Below the pieces are notes generated by a model. The model saw only the letters and a list, made by a program, of their open reading frames with translations, ran no database searches and was not told the DNA's origin. Of a stretch of 46,737 nucleotides of DNA, positions 1 through 7,299 are shown piece by piece. The position numbers and the translations under genes were made by a program. The DNA comes from Leyella stercorea (lineage in GTDB: Bacteria; Bacteroidota; Bacteroidia; Bacteroidales; Bacteroidaceae): assembly GCF_021531655.1 (NCBI RefSeq), contig NZ_JADYUF010000029.1, positions 1-46,737 of the forward strand, given 5' to 3'. Within the stretch, counting starts at the first letter, position 1. The number at the start of each line of letters is the position of its first letter.

Positions 1-32
1 CGCCCCTCCCCCGCAGGGAGGGGAGTAATATG
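1..32. repeat. REP-like GC-rich repeat, cut by window end
   Basis: A copy of the dispersed element also found at 6979-7021 and, as an inverted pair, at 12291-12424. The core is a CCCCTCCC / GGGAGGGG hairpin with a 5-base loop, followed by GAGTAATATG. Its outer part (GCCCTACCCCC in the other copies) is missing because the window ends here. Confidence 0.85.
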
Positions 33-77
33 TACTGATTGGCGATAAGGATAGAGGTGTAAAAAAATTGTTGCTTA

Positions 78-1550
78 TTAATATTTGTTTCTTATTTCAT
101 CTGTTGTACTATTCATCCCCTCGCTACGTGAGACGGGTTTGGGGGTGGGATTGAATCTCGCCAGCTTCACAAGGAATATCACTCCACGGAACGTCAGTTC
201 GAGGCACATGGCGAGCCATACGCCACGCAGTCCCATCGACGGTGCGAGCATGGCGGCAAGCGTGATGCGCACACCCCACATCGATATGAGGTTCATCACG
301 CTCGGAGCTATGGTCTTGGCAGCACCTACGAACACTCCGTAGCAGATGATGGCTGCACCGAACATGGGTTCGGCGAACGCCTCGATGCGCAGCACTTCCA
401 CTCCGAGCAGACGCACTTCGGGCGAAGGCGTCATCATAGCCATGGCAAACGGCGCTCCGACGTACATCACTACGCCCATCAATGTCATAATGCCCATGCC
501 CAGTCCGACGCTGAGCCACGCAAAGCGCTTCATCAGTTCGTAGCGTCCGGCACCCATGCTCTGTCCCACAAGCGTCGTGGCGGCATCGCTCACGCCGTAG
601 CCCGGCATGTAGCACAGACTCTCGACGATGATGCCAAACGAGTTGGCGGCAATGGCGAAGGTGCCCAGCGGAGCGATGATGATGGTTGTGACGATGTATG
701 CCGAGGTCATTATGGTCTGCTGTATACCCATTGGCAGGGCTATGTGCAGGGCACGCTTCACCACCTGCCATGTAGGCAGGAAGCGGCCGCGGTCAATCCT
801 CAGCGACAGCTCCTTGCTGCGGAAGCAGAGTATGTACATCGTTATGGATGCCGCAACGAGTTCGGCTGAAGCCGTGCCTATTGCCGCTCCCACCACTCCC
901 ATGCCCGCTCCGGGCAGCGTGAGCGACATGCCCAGCACGTCGACGGTGCGCGTGTGGAAGATGAGAAAGAAGTTGAAAACCACGTCGAGCGACATCATCA
1001 CCACGCTCATTATGCTCGGCACGAGCATGTTGCCGGAGCTGCGCAGCATGCCCTGGCTGAACATTGAGAACTGGAATGCGGGCATCGCCATGGCTATGAT
1101 GGCAAAATAGGCTGACGACGTGGCGTTGATGCTGGCGTTGCCGCCCAACCACGAGGGCAGGAACGGACTGATGGCGAGCGCCACCAAGCCGATGAGCGCA
1201 CTCACCACGAGCACCGACATGATGCCCTGGCGCAATGTGGAACGCGCCCGGGCGGCATCGTCGGCACCCAACTGGTGGCTCACCTGAACGTAAAAACCGG
1301 CTGCCGTAGCCGAACAGAGGCTGCCCATAAGCCACGTAGTGGTCTCTATCAAGCCTATAGCCGCCGAAGCCTCGGCACCCAGACTGCCCACCATCGACGC
1401 GTCTATATACTGCATCATGGTGGTAGTGAGCTGCGCCAGAATGGCTGGCATGGCAAGACTCAGCACCAGACGCGCCTGCTCGCCGAGCGTCATCGGCTTG
1501 CCATGACGTATCATGGAGAGCAATCTGTCTTTTTGTCTGTCAAGTTTCAT
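78..1550 (-). CDS. MATE family multidrug efflux transporter
   Basis: A 490-residue polytopic inner-membrane protein. It has about twelve hydrophobic segments in two similar halves, each opening with a MatE-type stretch: residues near 30-60 contain LAMPAILAQLTTTMMQYIDA, and the second half restarts near residue 270 with IALPMGIQQTIMTSAY. MATE proteins expel cationic drugs and metabolites using a Na+ or H+ gradient; the substrate cannot be read from sequence. The length is slightly above the usual 440-470 because of a 25-residue basic N-terminus. The ATG at 1550 is chosen because it lies 18 bases downstream of a plausible promoter and no earlier in-frame start is better placed. It is divergent from metG, with 226 bases between the two starts. 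The gene looks GC-richer than its neighbours by eye, with many GCG, CGC and GGC codons. Confidence 0.93.
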   Translation of the reverse strand: MKLDRQKDRLLSMIRHGKPMTLGEQARLVLSLAMPAILAQLTTTMMQYIDASMVGSLGAEASAAIGLIETTTWLMGSLCSATAAGFYVQVSHQLGADDAARARSTLRQGIMSVLVVSALIGLVALAISPFLPSWLGGNASINATSSAYFAIIAMAMPAFQFSMFSQGMLRSSGNMLVPSIMSVVMMSLDVVFNFFLIFHTRTVDVLGMSLTLPGAGMGVVGAAIGTASAELVAASITMYILCFRSKELSLRIDRGRFLPTWQVVKRALHIALPMGIQQTIMTSAYIVTTIIIAPLGTFAIAANSFGIIVESLCYMPGYGVSDAATTLVGQSMGAGRYELMKRFAWLSVGLGMGIMTLMGVVMYVGAPFAMAMMTPSPEVRLLGVEVLRIEAFAEPMFGAAIICYGVFVGAAKTIAPSVMNLISMWGVRITLAAMLAPSMGLRGVWLAMCLELTFRGVIFLVKLARFNPTPKPVSRSEGMNSTTDEIRNKY

Positions 1551-1568
1551 AGGATCCTAATTACGCTG

Positions 1569-1600
1569 CGAAGTTACAAAAGAAAGCCGAAATGAGCAAC
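1569..1600 (-). promoter_or_regulatory. Possible promoter of MATE gene
   Basis: On the minus strand GTTG is followed after 20 bases by TAACTTCG, one mismatch in each box from the Bacteroidota TTTG / TAnnTTTG promoter. It lies directly upstream of the MATE start and points away from metG. Confidence 0.4.
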
Positions 1601-1716
1601 CGCCACCCTCATTTATCCGGAAAGCAGATAAGAAAAACGGGAAAATAGTTAGTCTTATGGCTACACCTTATTATATATAATAAATATCAATTTGACAATA
1701 AAAACGAGCTGCTTGT

Positions 1717-1747
1717 TTTGAATTGTGTTCGATTTGCACTAACTTTG
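1717..1747 (+). promoter_or_regulatory. Bacteroidota-type promoter of metG
   Basis: TTTG (1717-1720), then 19 bases, then TAACTTTG (1740-1747), a full match to the Bacteroidota primary-sigma consensus TTTG-N19-21-TAnnTTTG. The predicted transcript starts about 25 bases before the metG ATG, giving a short leader. Confidence 0.75.
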
Positions 1748-1776
1748 CACCCAGAAAACAAAAATCACACATTATA

Positions 1777-3843
1777 ATGGAAGATAAGAAATTCAAACGC
1801 ACCACCGTCACCGCGGCTCTGCCGTATGCCAACGGTGGCGTACACATAGGCCACCTGGCCGGCGTGTATGTTCCTGCCGACATCTACGTGCGCTATCTGC
1901 GCCTTAAGAAGCAGGAGGTTATGTTCATCGGAGGTAGCGACGAGCACGGCGTGCCCGTAACTATCCGCGCCCGCAAGGAGGGCATCACCGTGCAGGAAGT
2001 GGTAGACCGCTACCATAACCTCATCAAGAAGTCGTTCGAAGACTTCGGTATCTCGTTCGACATATATAGCCGCACCACATCAAAGATTCACAACAAGTTT
2101 GCCAGCGACTTCTTCCGCACACTCTACGACAAGCACGAACTGGTAGAGAAGACCGAAGAACAGTTCTGCGACGAGGTGACAGGCGAATTCCTCACCGACC
2201 GCAACATCGTGGGCACATGTCCGCGCTGCGGTGCCGAGGGAGCTTACGGCGACCAGTGCGAGAAGTGCGGCGCTACGCTCTCACCAGAAGAACTGATCAA
2301 CCCCACCAACAAGAACAACCCCGGACACGGACTCGTGAAGAAGGCCACCAAGAACTGGTATCTGCCGCTTAACAACTATCAGAACTGGCTGAAGCAGTGG
2401 ATTCTCGACGAGCACAAGGAGTGGCGACCCAACGTCTACGGCCAGTGCAAATCGTGGCTCGACATGGATCTGCAGCCACGCGCTATGACACGCGACCTCG
2501 ACTGGGGTATTCCCGTACCCGTAGAAGGAGCCGAGGGCAAGGTGCTCTACGTATGGTTTGACGCACCTATCGGCTACATCTCAAACACCAAGGAGCTGTG
2601 CGACGCCCAGCCAGAGAAGTGGGGACCGTGGCAGAAGTGGTGGCAGGACCCGTCGTCACGACTCATCCACTTCATCGGCAAGGACAACATCGTGTTCCAC
2701 TGCATCGTGTTCCCAACCATGCTCAAGGCTCACGGCGACTACATCCTGCCCGACAACGTACCGGCAAACGAGTTCCTCAACCTCGAGAACGACAAGATTT
2801 CTACATCACGCAACTGGGCTGTATGGCTCCACGAATACCTCGTTGACTTCCCCGGCAAGCAGGACGTGCTGCGCTATGTGCTCACAGCCAACGCTCCGGA
2901 GACCAAGGACAACAACTTCACATGGAAGGATTTCCAGGACCGCAACAACAACGAACTGGTGGCTGTTTACGGCAACTTCGTCAACCGTGCACTGCAGCTC
3001 ACCAAGAAATACTTCAACGGCATCGTGCCCGAATGTGGCGAACTGCAGGACGTTGACCGCGCTGCCATCAAGGAATTCAAGGACGTGAAGCAGAAGGTGG
3101 AGGCACTGCTTGACGCATTCAAGTTCCGCGACGCCCAGAAAGAGGCAATGAACCTGGCACGTATCGGCAACAAGTACATCACCGATTGCGAGCCTTGGCA
3201 CGTTGCCAAGACCGATATGGAGCGCGTCAAGACTATACTCTATATCTCACTGCAACTCGTAGCCAACCTTGAGATAGCATTCGAACCGTTCCTTCCGTTC
3301 AGTTCGGCAAAGCTCCGCGAGATGCTCAACGTGGCTAATACAGAATGGGATCAGCTCGGCAGCACCGAACTCCTCAAGCCCGGACACCAGCTCGGCACTC
3401 CTGCCCTGCTCTTCGAGAAGATTGAGGACGACGCCATCAACGCACAGCTCCAGAAACTTGAGGACACCAAGAAGGCTAACGAGGCTGCATCGTACGTGGC
3501 TGCACCCGTCAAGGAGAACGTCGACTTCGAGACTTTCGAGAAGATGGACATCCGCGTAGGCCACATCAAGGACTGCCAGAAGGTGAAGAAGTCGAAGAAA
3601 CTCCTTCAGTTCACCATCGACGACGGCTCGGGCAAAGACCGCACCATACTCAGCGGCATCGCTGCCTACTACGAGCCTGAACAGCTCATCGGCAAGGACG
3701 TGCTCTTCGTAGCCAACTTCGCTCCACGCAAGATGATGGGCATCGAGAGCCAGGGCATGATTCTCTCGGCTGTCAACTTCGACGGAACACTCAACGTGAC
3801 ATCTGTATTGGGCAACGTTAAGCCCGGTTCACAGGTGGGATAA
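1777..3843 (+). CDS. metG: Methionyl-tRNA synthetase
   Basis: A 688-residue cytoplasmic enzyme that activates methionine with ATP and loads it on tRNA-Met. The class I catalytic core shows the HIGH motif literally at residues 23-26 (GVHIGHLAG) and KISTS at about 340-344 in place of KMSKS. A zinc knuckle CPRC...CEKC sits at 148-164 in the connective domain. The C-terminal 100 residues (from about 585, [14 protein letters not shown]) form the EMAPII/OB-fold tRNA-binding domain, so this is the long dimeric form. The reading frame is open for 18 codons upstream to an ATG at 1723, but that ATG lies between the promoter boxes; the ATG at 1777 fits the family N-terminus and the predicted transcript start. 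Confidence 0.97.
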   Translation: MEDKKFKRTTVTAALPYANGGVHIGHLAGVYVPADIYVRYLRLKKQEVMFIGGSDEHGVPVTIRARKEGITVQEVVDRYHNLIKKSFEDFGISFDIYSRTTSKIHNKFASDFFRTLYDKHELVEKTEEQFCDEVTGEFLTDRNIVGTCPRCGAEGAYGDQCEKCGATLSPEELINPTNKNNPGHGLVKKATKNWYLPLNNYQNWLKQWILDEHKEWRPNVYGQCKSWLDMDLQPRAMTRDLDWGIPVPVEGAEGKVLYVWFDAPIGYISNTKELCDAQPEKWGPWQKWWQDPSSRLIHFIGKDNIVFHCIVFPTMLKAHGDYILPDNVPANEFLNLENDKISTSRNWAVWLHEYLVDFPGKQDVLRYVLTANAPETKDNNFTWKDFQDRNNNELVAVYGNFVNRALQLTKKYFNGIVPECGELQDVDRAAIKEFKDVKQKVEALLDAFKFRDAQKEAMNLARIGNKYITDCEPWHVAKTDMERVKTILYISLQLVANLEIAFEPFLPFSSAKLREMLNVANTEWDQLGSTELLKPGHQLGTPALLFEKIEDDAINAQLQKLEDTKKANEAASYVAAPVKENVDFETFEKMDIRVGHIKDCQKVKKSKKLLQFTIDDGSGKDRTILSGIAAYYEPEQLIGKDVLFVANFAPRKMMGIESQGMILSAVNFDGTLNVTSVLGNVKPGSQVG

Positions 3844-3846
3844 TAC

Positions 3847-4045
3847 GAGTTTTGAATTTTGAGTTTTGAGTTTTGAATTTGTCGGCTTCGCCGATTTGGA
3901 ATTGTTGAATGTTGAATTTTTAATTGGAAATTTATAATTCTTAATTCATAAATCGCGCAGCGACCAATTCAAAACTCAAAATTCAAAACTCATAATTGCC
4001 AACGGCAACCAACTCAAAATTCAAAATTCAAAACTCAAAACTCAC
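3847..4045. repeat. Heptamer repeats in opposed orientation (metG-acpP gap)
   Basis: Five contiguous 7-base units of the form GA(G/A)TTTT run from 3847 to 3881. Their reverse complements (TCAAAA-C/T) form two more blocks at about 3966-3993 and 4011-4045, so the blocks could fold on each other. Between them are a small hairpin TCGGC-TTC-GCCGA (3882-3894), two GTTGAAT-like units and AT-rich sequence. Past 4048 lies an imperfect hairpin (CCCGTAACTGC near 4048 against GCAGTAACG-like bases near 4085-4103). I see no gene in the 400 bases between metG and acpP. The region may act as the metG terminator, but there is no clean hairpin plus T-tract. Confidence 0.7.
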
Positions 4046-4161
4046 AACCCGTAACTGCTTCAATGTCATTGTAAAAACATTGAAACAGTAACGAAACGGG
4101 CAAAAAATATGCACATTTATAGGGTGTTTGTGCACACAGAATGTCTTTTTGTAGAAAAATA

Positions 4162-4193
4162 TTTGCCTATATGAATAAAAATTATTTCCTTTG
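4162..4193 (+). promoter_or_regulatory. Probable promoter of acpP-fabF-rnc
   Basis: TTTG (4162-4165), 20 bases, then TTCCTTTG (4186-4193), one mismatch from TAnnTTTG. It lies 51 bases upstream of the acpP start and is followed by an A/T-rich leader. Confidence 0.6.
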
Positions 4194-4244
4194 CAAAGTT
4201 TTTTAAAAGGAAATTACATTATAAACACTTTAAAATTAGAAATT

Positions 4245-4481
4245 ATGTCAGAAATCGAATCAAAAGTAAAAGCTATCATCGTTGACAAACTCGGTGTAGA
4301 CGAAGCAGACGTTAAGCCTGAAGCAAGCTTCACAAACGACCTTGGTGCAGACTCACTCGACACCGTAGAGCTCATCATGGAGTTCGAGAAGGAGTTCGGC
4401 ATCTCTATCCCTGATGATAAGGCTGAGAAGATCGGCACTGTTGGCGACGCTATCGCTTACATCGAGGAGAACGCAAAATAA
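4245..4481 (+). CDS. acpP: Acyl carrier protein
   Basis: A 78-residue, acidic, four-helix cytosolic protein that carries growing acyl chains in type II fatty-acid synthesis. The DSL motif is at residues 36-38 ([10 protein letters not shown]); Ser37 is the site where holo-ACP synthase attaches 4'-phosphopantetheine. The length is exactly that of the family. The frame is open 18 codons upstream to 4191, but that start overlaps the promoter box and gives a non-family N-terminus; the ATG at 4245 gives the expected MSEIESKVK opening. It is followed by fabF after 78 bases that contain a hairpin with a T-tract. Confidence 0.97.
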   Translation: MSEIESKVKAIIVDKLGVDEADVKPEASFTNDLGADSLDTVELIMEFEKEFGISIPDDKAEKIGTVGDAIAYIEENAK

Positions 4482-4485
4482 ATAA

Positions 4486-4534
4486 GGTTTATGGTTTATA
4501 GTTTATGGTGTACATAAACCATAAACCATTTTTT
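4486..4534 (+). terminator. Hairpin and T6 between acpP and fabF (partial terminator)
   Basis: A perfect 14-bp AT-rich stem (4486-4499 with 4514-4527), a 14-base loop, then T6 at 4529-4534. A competing inner stem, TTTATG (4502-4507) with CATAAA (4513-4518), is also possible. fabF has no clear promoter of its own in the 25 bases left, so leaky termination here would set acpP expression above that of fabF-rnc. Confidence 0.6.
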
Positions 4535-4559
4535 CAACCATAACCCGAAACTATTTTAA

Positions 4560-5822
4560 ATGGAATTAAAAAGAGTAGTAGTTACAGGTCTTGGAGCCGT
4601 TACCCCATTGGGCAACACTGTTGAAGAGACTTGGAACAACCTTGTCGCCGGCGTAAGCGGCGCAGCCCCCATTACATTGTTCGACGCTTCTGATTTCAAG
4701 ACTCAGTTTGCATGCGAGGTGAAGAACCTTAAGGTGAACGACTTCATCGATCGCAAGGAAGCACGCAAGATGGACCGCTATGCACAGCTCGCTATCATCG
4801 CAGCAATGCAGGCAGTTCAGGACTCGGGCATGGATCTTGACAAAGAAGACAAGAACCGCATCGGCGTAATCTACGGCGTTGGCATCGGTGGCATCAAGAC
4901 TTTCGAGGAAGAAGTAGGCTACTATGCACTGCACAAGGAGAACGGTCCTAAGTTCAATCCGTTCTTCATCCCGAAGATGATTGCCGACATCGCAGCAGGC
5001 CAGATTTCAATCCAGTACGGATTCCACGGTCCTAACTATACCACTACTTCGGCATGCGCATCATCTACCAACGCTCTTGCTGACGCCTTCAACCTCATCC
5101 GTCTTGGTAAGGCCAACGTAATCGTAAGCGGTGGTGCAGAAGCTGCCATCACACCTGGAGGTGTAGGCGGATTCAACGCCATGCACGCACTCTCTACACG
5201 CAACGACGATCCGGAGCACGCTTCACGTCCGTTCAGCGCAAGCCGTGACGGATTCATCATGGGCGAAGGCTCAGGATGCCTCATCCTTGAGGAACTTGAG
5301 CACGCCAAGGCACGCGGAGCCAAAATCTACGCAGAAATGGTTGGCGAAGGTATGTCTGCCGACGCTCACCACATCACAGCTTCTCACCCTGAGGGTCTCG
5401 GCGCTCGCCTCGTAATGGAGAACGCTCTTGAGGACGCAGGCATGAAGCCTGAAGACATCGACTATATCAACGTACACGGCACATCTACCCACGTGGGCGA
5501 CATCTCTGAGGCTAAGGCCATCAAGCAGGTGTTCGGCGAGGCCGCTTACAAGCTCAACATCAGCTCTACCAAGTCTATGACTGGACACTTGCTCGGCGCT
5601 GCCGGTGCTGTGGAGGCTCTTGCTTCGGTGCTTGCAGTGAAGAACGACATCGTTCCGCCTACCATCAACCACGCTGAGGACGACCAGGATCCGGAAATCG
5701 ACTACAACCTCAACTACACCTTCAACAAGGCACAGAAGCGTGAGGTACGTGCTGCACTGAGCAACACATTCGGTTTCGGAGGCCACAATGCATGTGTAAT
5801 ATTCAAGAAATATGCTGAGTAA
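4560..5822 (+). CDS. fabF: 3-oxoacyl-ACP synthase II
   Basis: A 420-residue cytosolic condensing enzyme that extends acyl-ACP with malonyl-ACP in fatty-acid elongation. The thiolase-fold catalytic residues are all present: Cys166 in TTSACASSTNA, His306 in NVHGTSTHVGD, Lys338 in SSTKSM and His343 in TGHLLGAAG. These are shifted by three from the E. coli FabF numbering. A Cys-His-His triad plus Lys is typical of KAS I/II; overall length and the GFGGHNA C-terminus favour FabF over FabB, and FabH is excluded. Placed directly after its acyl carrier partner acpP, it overlaps the rnc start by 11 bases, implying one transcript and translational coupling. Confidence 0.97.
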   Translation: MELKRVVVTGLGAVTPLGNTVEETWNNLVAGVSGAAPITLFDASDFKTQFACEVKNLKVNDFIDRKEARKMDRYAQLAIIAAMQAVQDSGMDLDKEDKNRIGVIYGVGIGGIKTFEEEVGYYALHKENGPKFNPFFIPKMIADIAAGQISIQYGFHGPNYTTTSACASSTNALADAFNLIRLGKANVIVSGGAEAAITPGGVGGFNAMHALSTRNDDPEHASRPFSASRDGFIMGEGSGCLILEELEHAKARGAKIYAEMVGEGMSADAHHITASHPEGLGARLVMENALEDAGMKPEDIDYINVHGTSTHVGDISEAKAIKQVFGEAAYKLNISSTKSMTGHLLGAAGAVEALASVLAVKNDIVPPTINHAEDDQDPEIDYNLNYTFNKAQKREVRAALSNTFGFGGHNACVIFKKYAE

Positions 5823-6963
5823 TCTCATCGACAGAATGAAGCTCCCTTTCCGTAAGGACAAGGAGCTTTATTTGTCTTTACGCCAAATCATAGGCTTTTA
5901 TCCGCACGACATCGGCTACTATAAGCTGGCGCTTATGCACAAAAGCATGTTCAAGCGCAACGCCAAGGGCAAACCCGTGAACAACGAACGACTGGAATTT
6001 CTTGGCGATGCAATCCTCGACGCCACCGTTGGCGACATAGTCTACCGCCACTTCCCAGGCAAACGCGAGGGCTTCCTCACCAATACACGCTCCAAACTCG
6101 TGCAGCGCGAAACCCTCAACCGACTGGCGCAGGAAATGGGCATCAACCAGCTCATATTGTCTAACGGACGCTCTTCGTCGCACAACTCATACATGGGAGG
6201 CAACGCCTTCGAGGCTCTTGTGGGAGCAATATACCTCGACCGTGGCTACAACGCATGCATGGAGTTTATGCGCAAGCGAATACTGACACAAATGATAAAC
6301 ATCGACAAGGTTGCTTATAAGGAAGTAAACTTCAAGAGCAAGCTCATCGAATGGAGTCAGAAGAACCGCGTGCGCATTGACTTCCGCGTCCTCTCGCAGG
6401 AAAAAGACAAGACCGGATCGCCCGTGTTCAACTATCAGGTGATGCTTGAGACAGTAGAGGGATGCACCGGTACGGGCTTCAGCAAGAAGGAAAGCCAGCA
6501 GATGGCTTCGAAGCTGACGCTCGAACGACTGCGCAAGGAACCACAGTTTATCGACCAAGTGTTTGCTGCCAAGACCGACCGCACAAAAATGGAGGAAGAA
6601 CCGGTGCAGAACGTTCCGACTATAGAGCCTGAGGCTGACGAGTTCATCATCAAGAATCCTGAGATGGAAGCCCATGCCGAGGCTGCTGTAAAAGCTCTCA
6701 ATGGCGGCAAGAAGACAAAGCAAGGACGACGCTCGCCTATGTATCGCAACGTAAGCGAGGACGACGAGACTGTAAAAGAAACGGCTGAAAGCCTGCCGTA
6801 CAATGCCGCTGACACAACAGCCGACAATTCGGACGACGAGAACAGCGACGAGGATATGCTCAATCTCGACGACAAGGAGTTTGACCTGAGCCATATCTCT
6901 GCACGCCAACAGAGTCGTGAGGAGATAATCGCTGCTGCCGAAGCAGCGGCATTTGCCGAATAA
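5812..6963 (+). CDS. rnc: Ribonuclease III with long acidic C-terminal tail
   Basis: A double-strand-specific endoribonuclease that processes rRNA precursors and structured mRNAs. The signature NERLEFLGDAILD is at residues 58-70, with Glu62 and Asp66 as metal ligands. The second acidic pair is at NAFEALVGAIYLD: Glu134 is present, but the position equivalent to the Asp ligand of E. coli and Aquifex enzymes is Asn131. A dsRNA-binding domain follows at about 175-245 (FKSKLIEWSQKN ... SKKESQQMASKLTLERL). The protein is 383 residues against about 225-250 for many RNase III; the extra 130 residues are Glu/Asp-rich, look disordered, and end in an alanine-rich stretch. It starts inside the fabF 3' end, out of frame, so it is the last gene of the acpP-fabF-rnc operon. 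Confidence 0.95.
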   Translation: MLSNLIDRMKLPFRKDKELYLSLRQIIGFYPHDIGYYKLALMHKSMFKRNAKGKPVNNERLEFLGDAILDATVGDIVYRHFPGKREGFLTNTRSKLVQRETLNRLAQEMGINQLILSNGRSSSHNSYMGGNAFEALVGAIYLDRGYNACMEFMRKRILTQMINIDKVAYKEVNFKSKLIEWSQKNRVRIDFRVLSQEKDKTGSPVFNYQVMLETVEGCTGTGFSKKESQQMASKLTLERLRKEPQFIDQVFAAKTDRTKMEEEPVQNVPTIEPEADEFIIKNPEMEAHAEAAVKALNGGKKTKQGRRSPMYRNVSEDDETVKETAESLPYNAADTTADNSDDENSDEDMLNLDDKEFDLSHISARQQSREEIIAAAEAAAFAE

Positions 6964-6978
6964 ATAATGCTCTAAAAA

Positions 6979-7021
6979 GCCCTACCCCCAGCCCCTCCCC
7001 CGTAGGGAGGGGAGTGGTATG
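6979..7021. repeat. REP-like GC-rich repeat
   Basis: A full-length copy: GCCCTACCCCC, then a CCCCTCCC / GGGAGGGG hairpin, then GAGTGGTATG. It lies just after the rnc stop. The same element occurs at 1-32 and twice at 12291-12424. Confidence 0.85.
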
Positions 7022-7043
7022 CTTTGTAAGCTTATAAACAATG

Positions 7044-7100
7044 CGCCCTGTAAATGCAAAAGCATTGATTGTTTATGCTTTTGCACTTACAGGGCGTTTT
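7044..7100 (+). terminator. Intrinsic terminator after rnc
   Basis: A 22-bp stem (7044-7065 with 7075-7096) with one mismatch, a 9-base loop and TTTTG immediately after. The arms start CGCCCTGTAA. It is the obvious end of the acpP-fabF-rnc transcript and insulates the receptor gene downstream. Confidence 0.8.
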
Positions 7101-7162
7101 GTTGCTTAATACTTTATCTTGAAATAATCGAGCAAAGCCTTGTAATGGGGTATTCCATATAT

Positions 7163-7175
7163 TATCGGCAAGAAA
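7163..7175 (+). promoter_or_regulatory. Operator half-site upstream of TonB-type receptor
   Basis: TATCGGCAAGAAA, identical to the right half of the palindrome at 7202-7229 and exactly 52 bases (about five helical turns) upstream of it. It lies just before TAACTTTA (7181-7188), a one-mismatch match to the -7 box TAnnTTTG, so a bound protein would cover the promoter. Confidence 0.5.
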
Positions 7176-7201
7176 CTAACTAACTTTATGCAAATATAGC
7201 T

Positions 7202-7229
7202 GTTTTCTTGCCGATATCGGCAAGAAAAC
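7202..7229. promoter_or_regulatory. 28-bp perfect palindrome, likely operator
   Basis: A perfect dyad of 28 bases centred between 7215 and 7216; each half contains TATCGGCAAGAAA or its complement. It lies 70 bases upstream of the receptor start and just downstream of the possible -7 box. There is no T-tract after it, and a half-site copy lies upstream, so an operator for a dimeric regulator is a better reading than a terminator. No regulator gene is adjacent. Confidence 0.6.
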
Positions 7230-7299
7230 GCCTGTTTTTTATTAAAAACCTACATACCGGTTAAACATTCGTTACACTTAATCCGTCTTATACACATAT

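Noticed and set aside
1723..1776. Upstream 18-codon extension of metG
   Set aside because: The ATG at 1723 falls between the promoter boxes, before the predicted transcript start, and the added residues do not match the family N-terminus.
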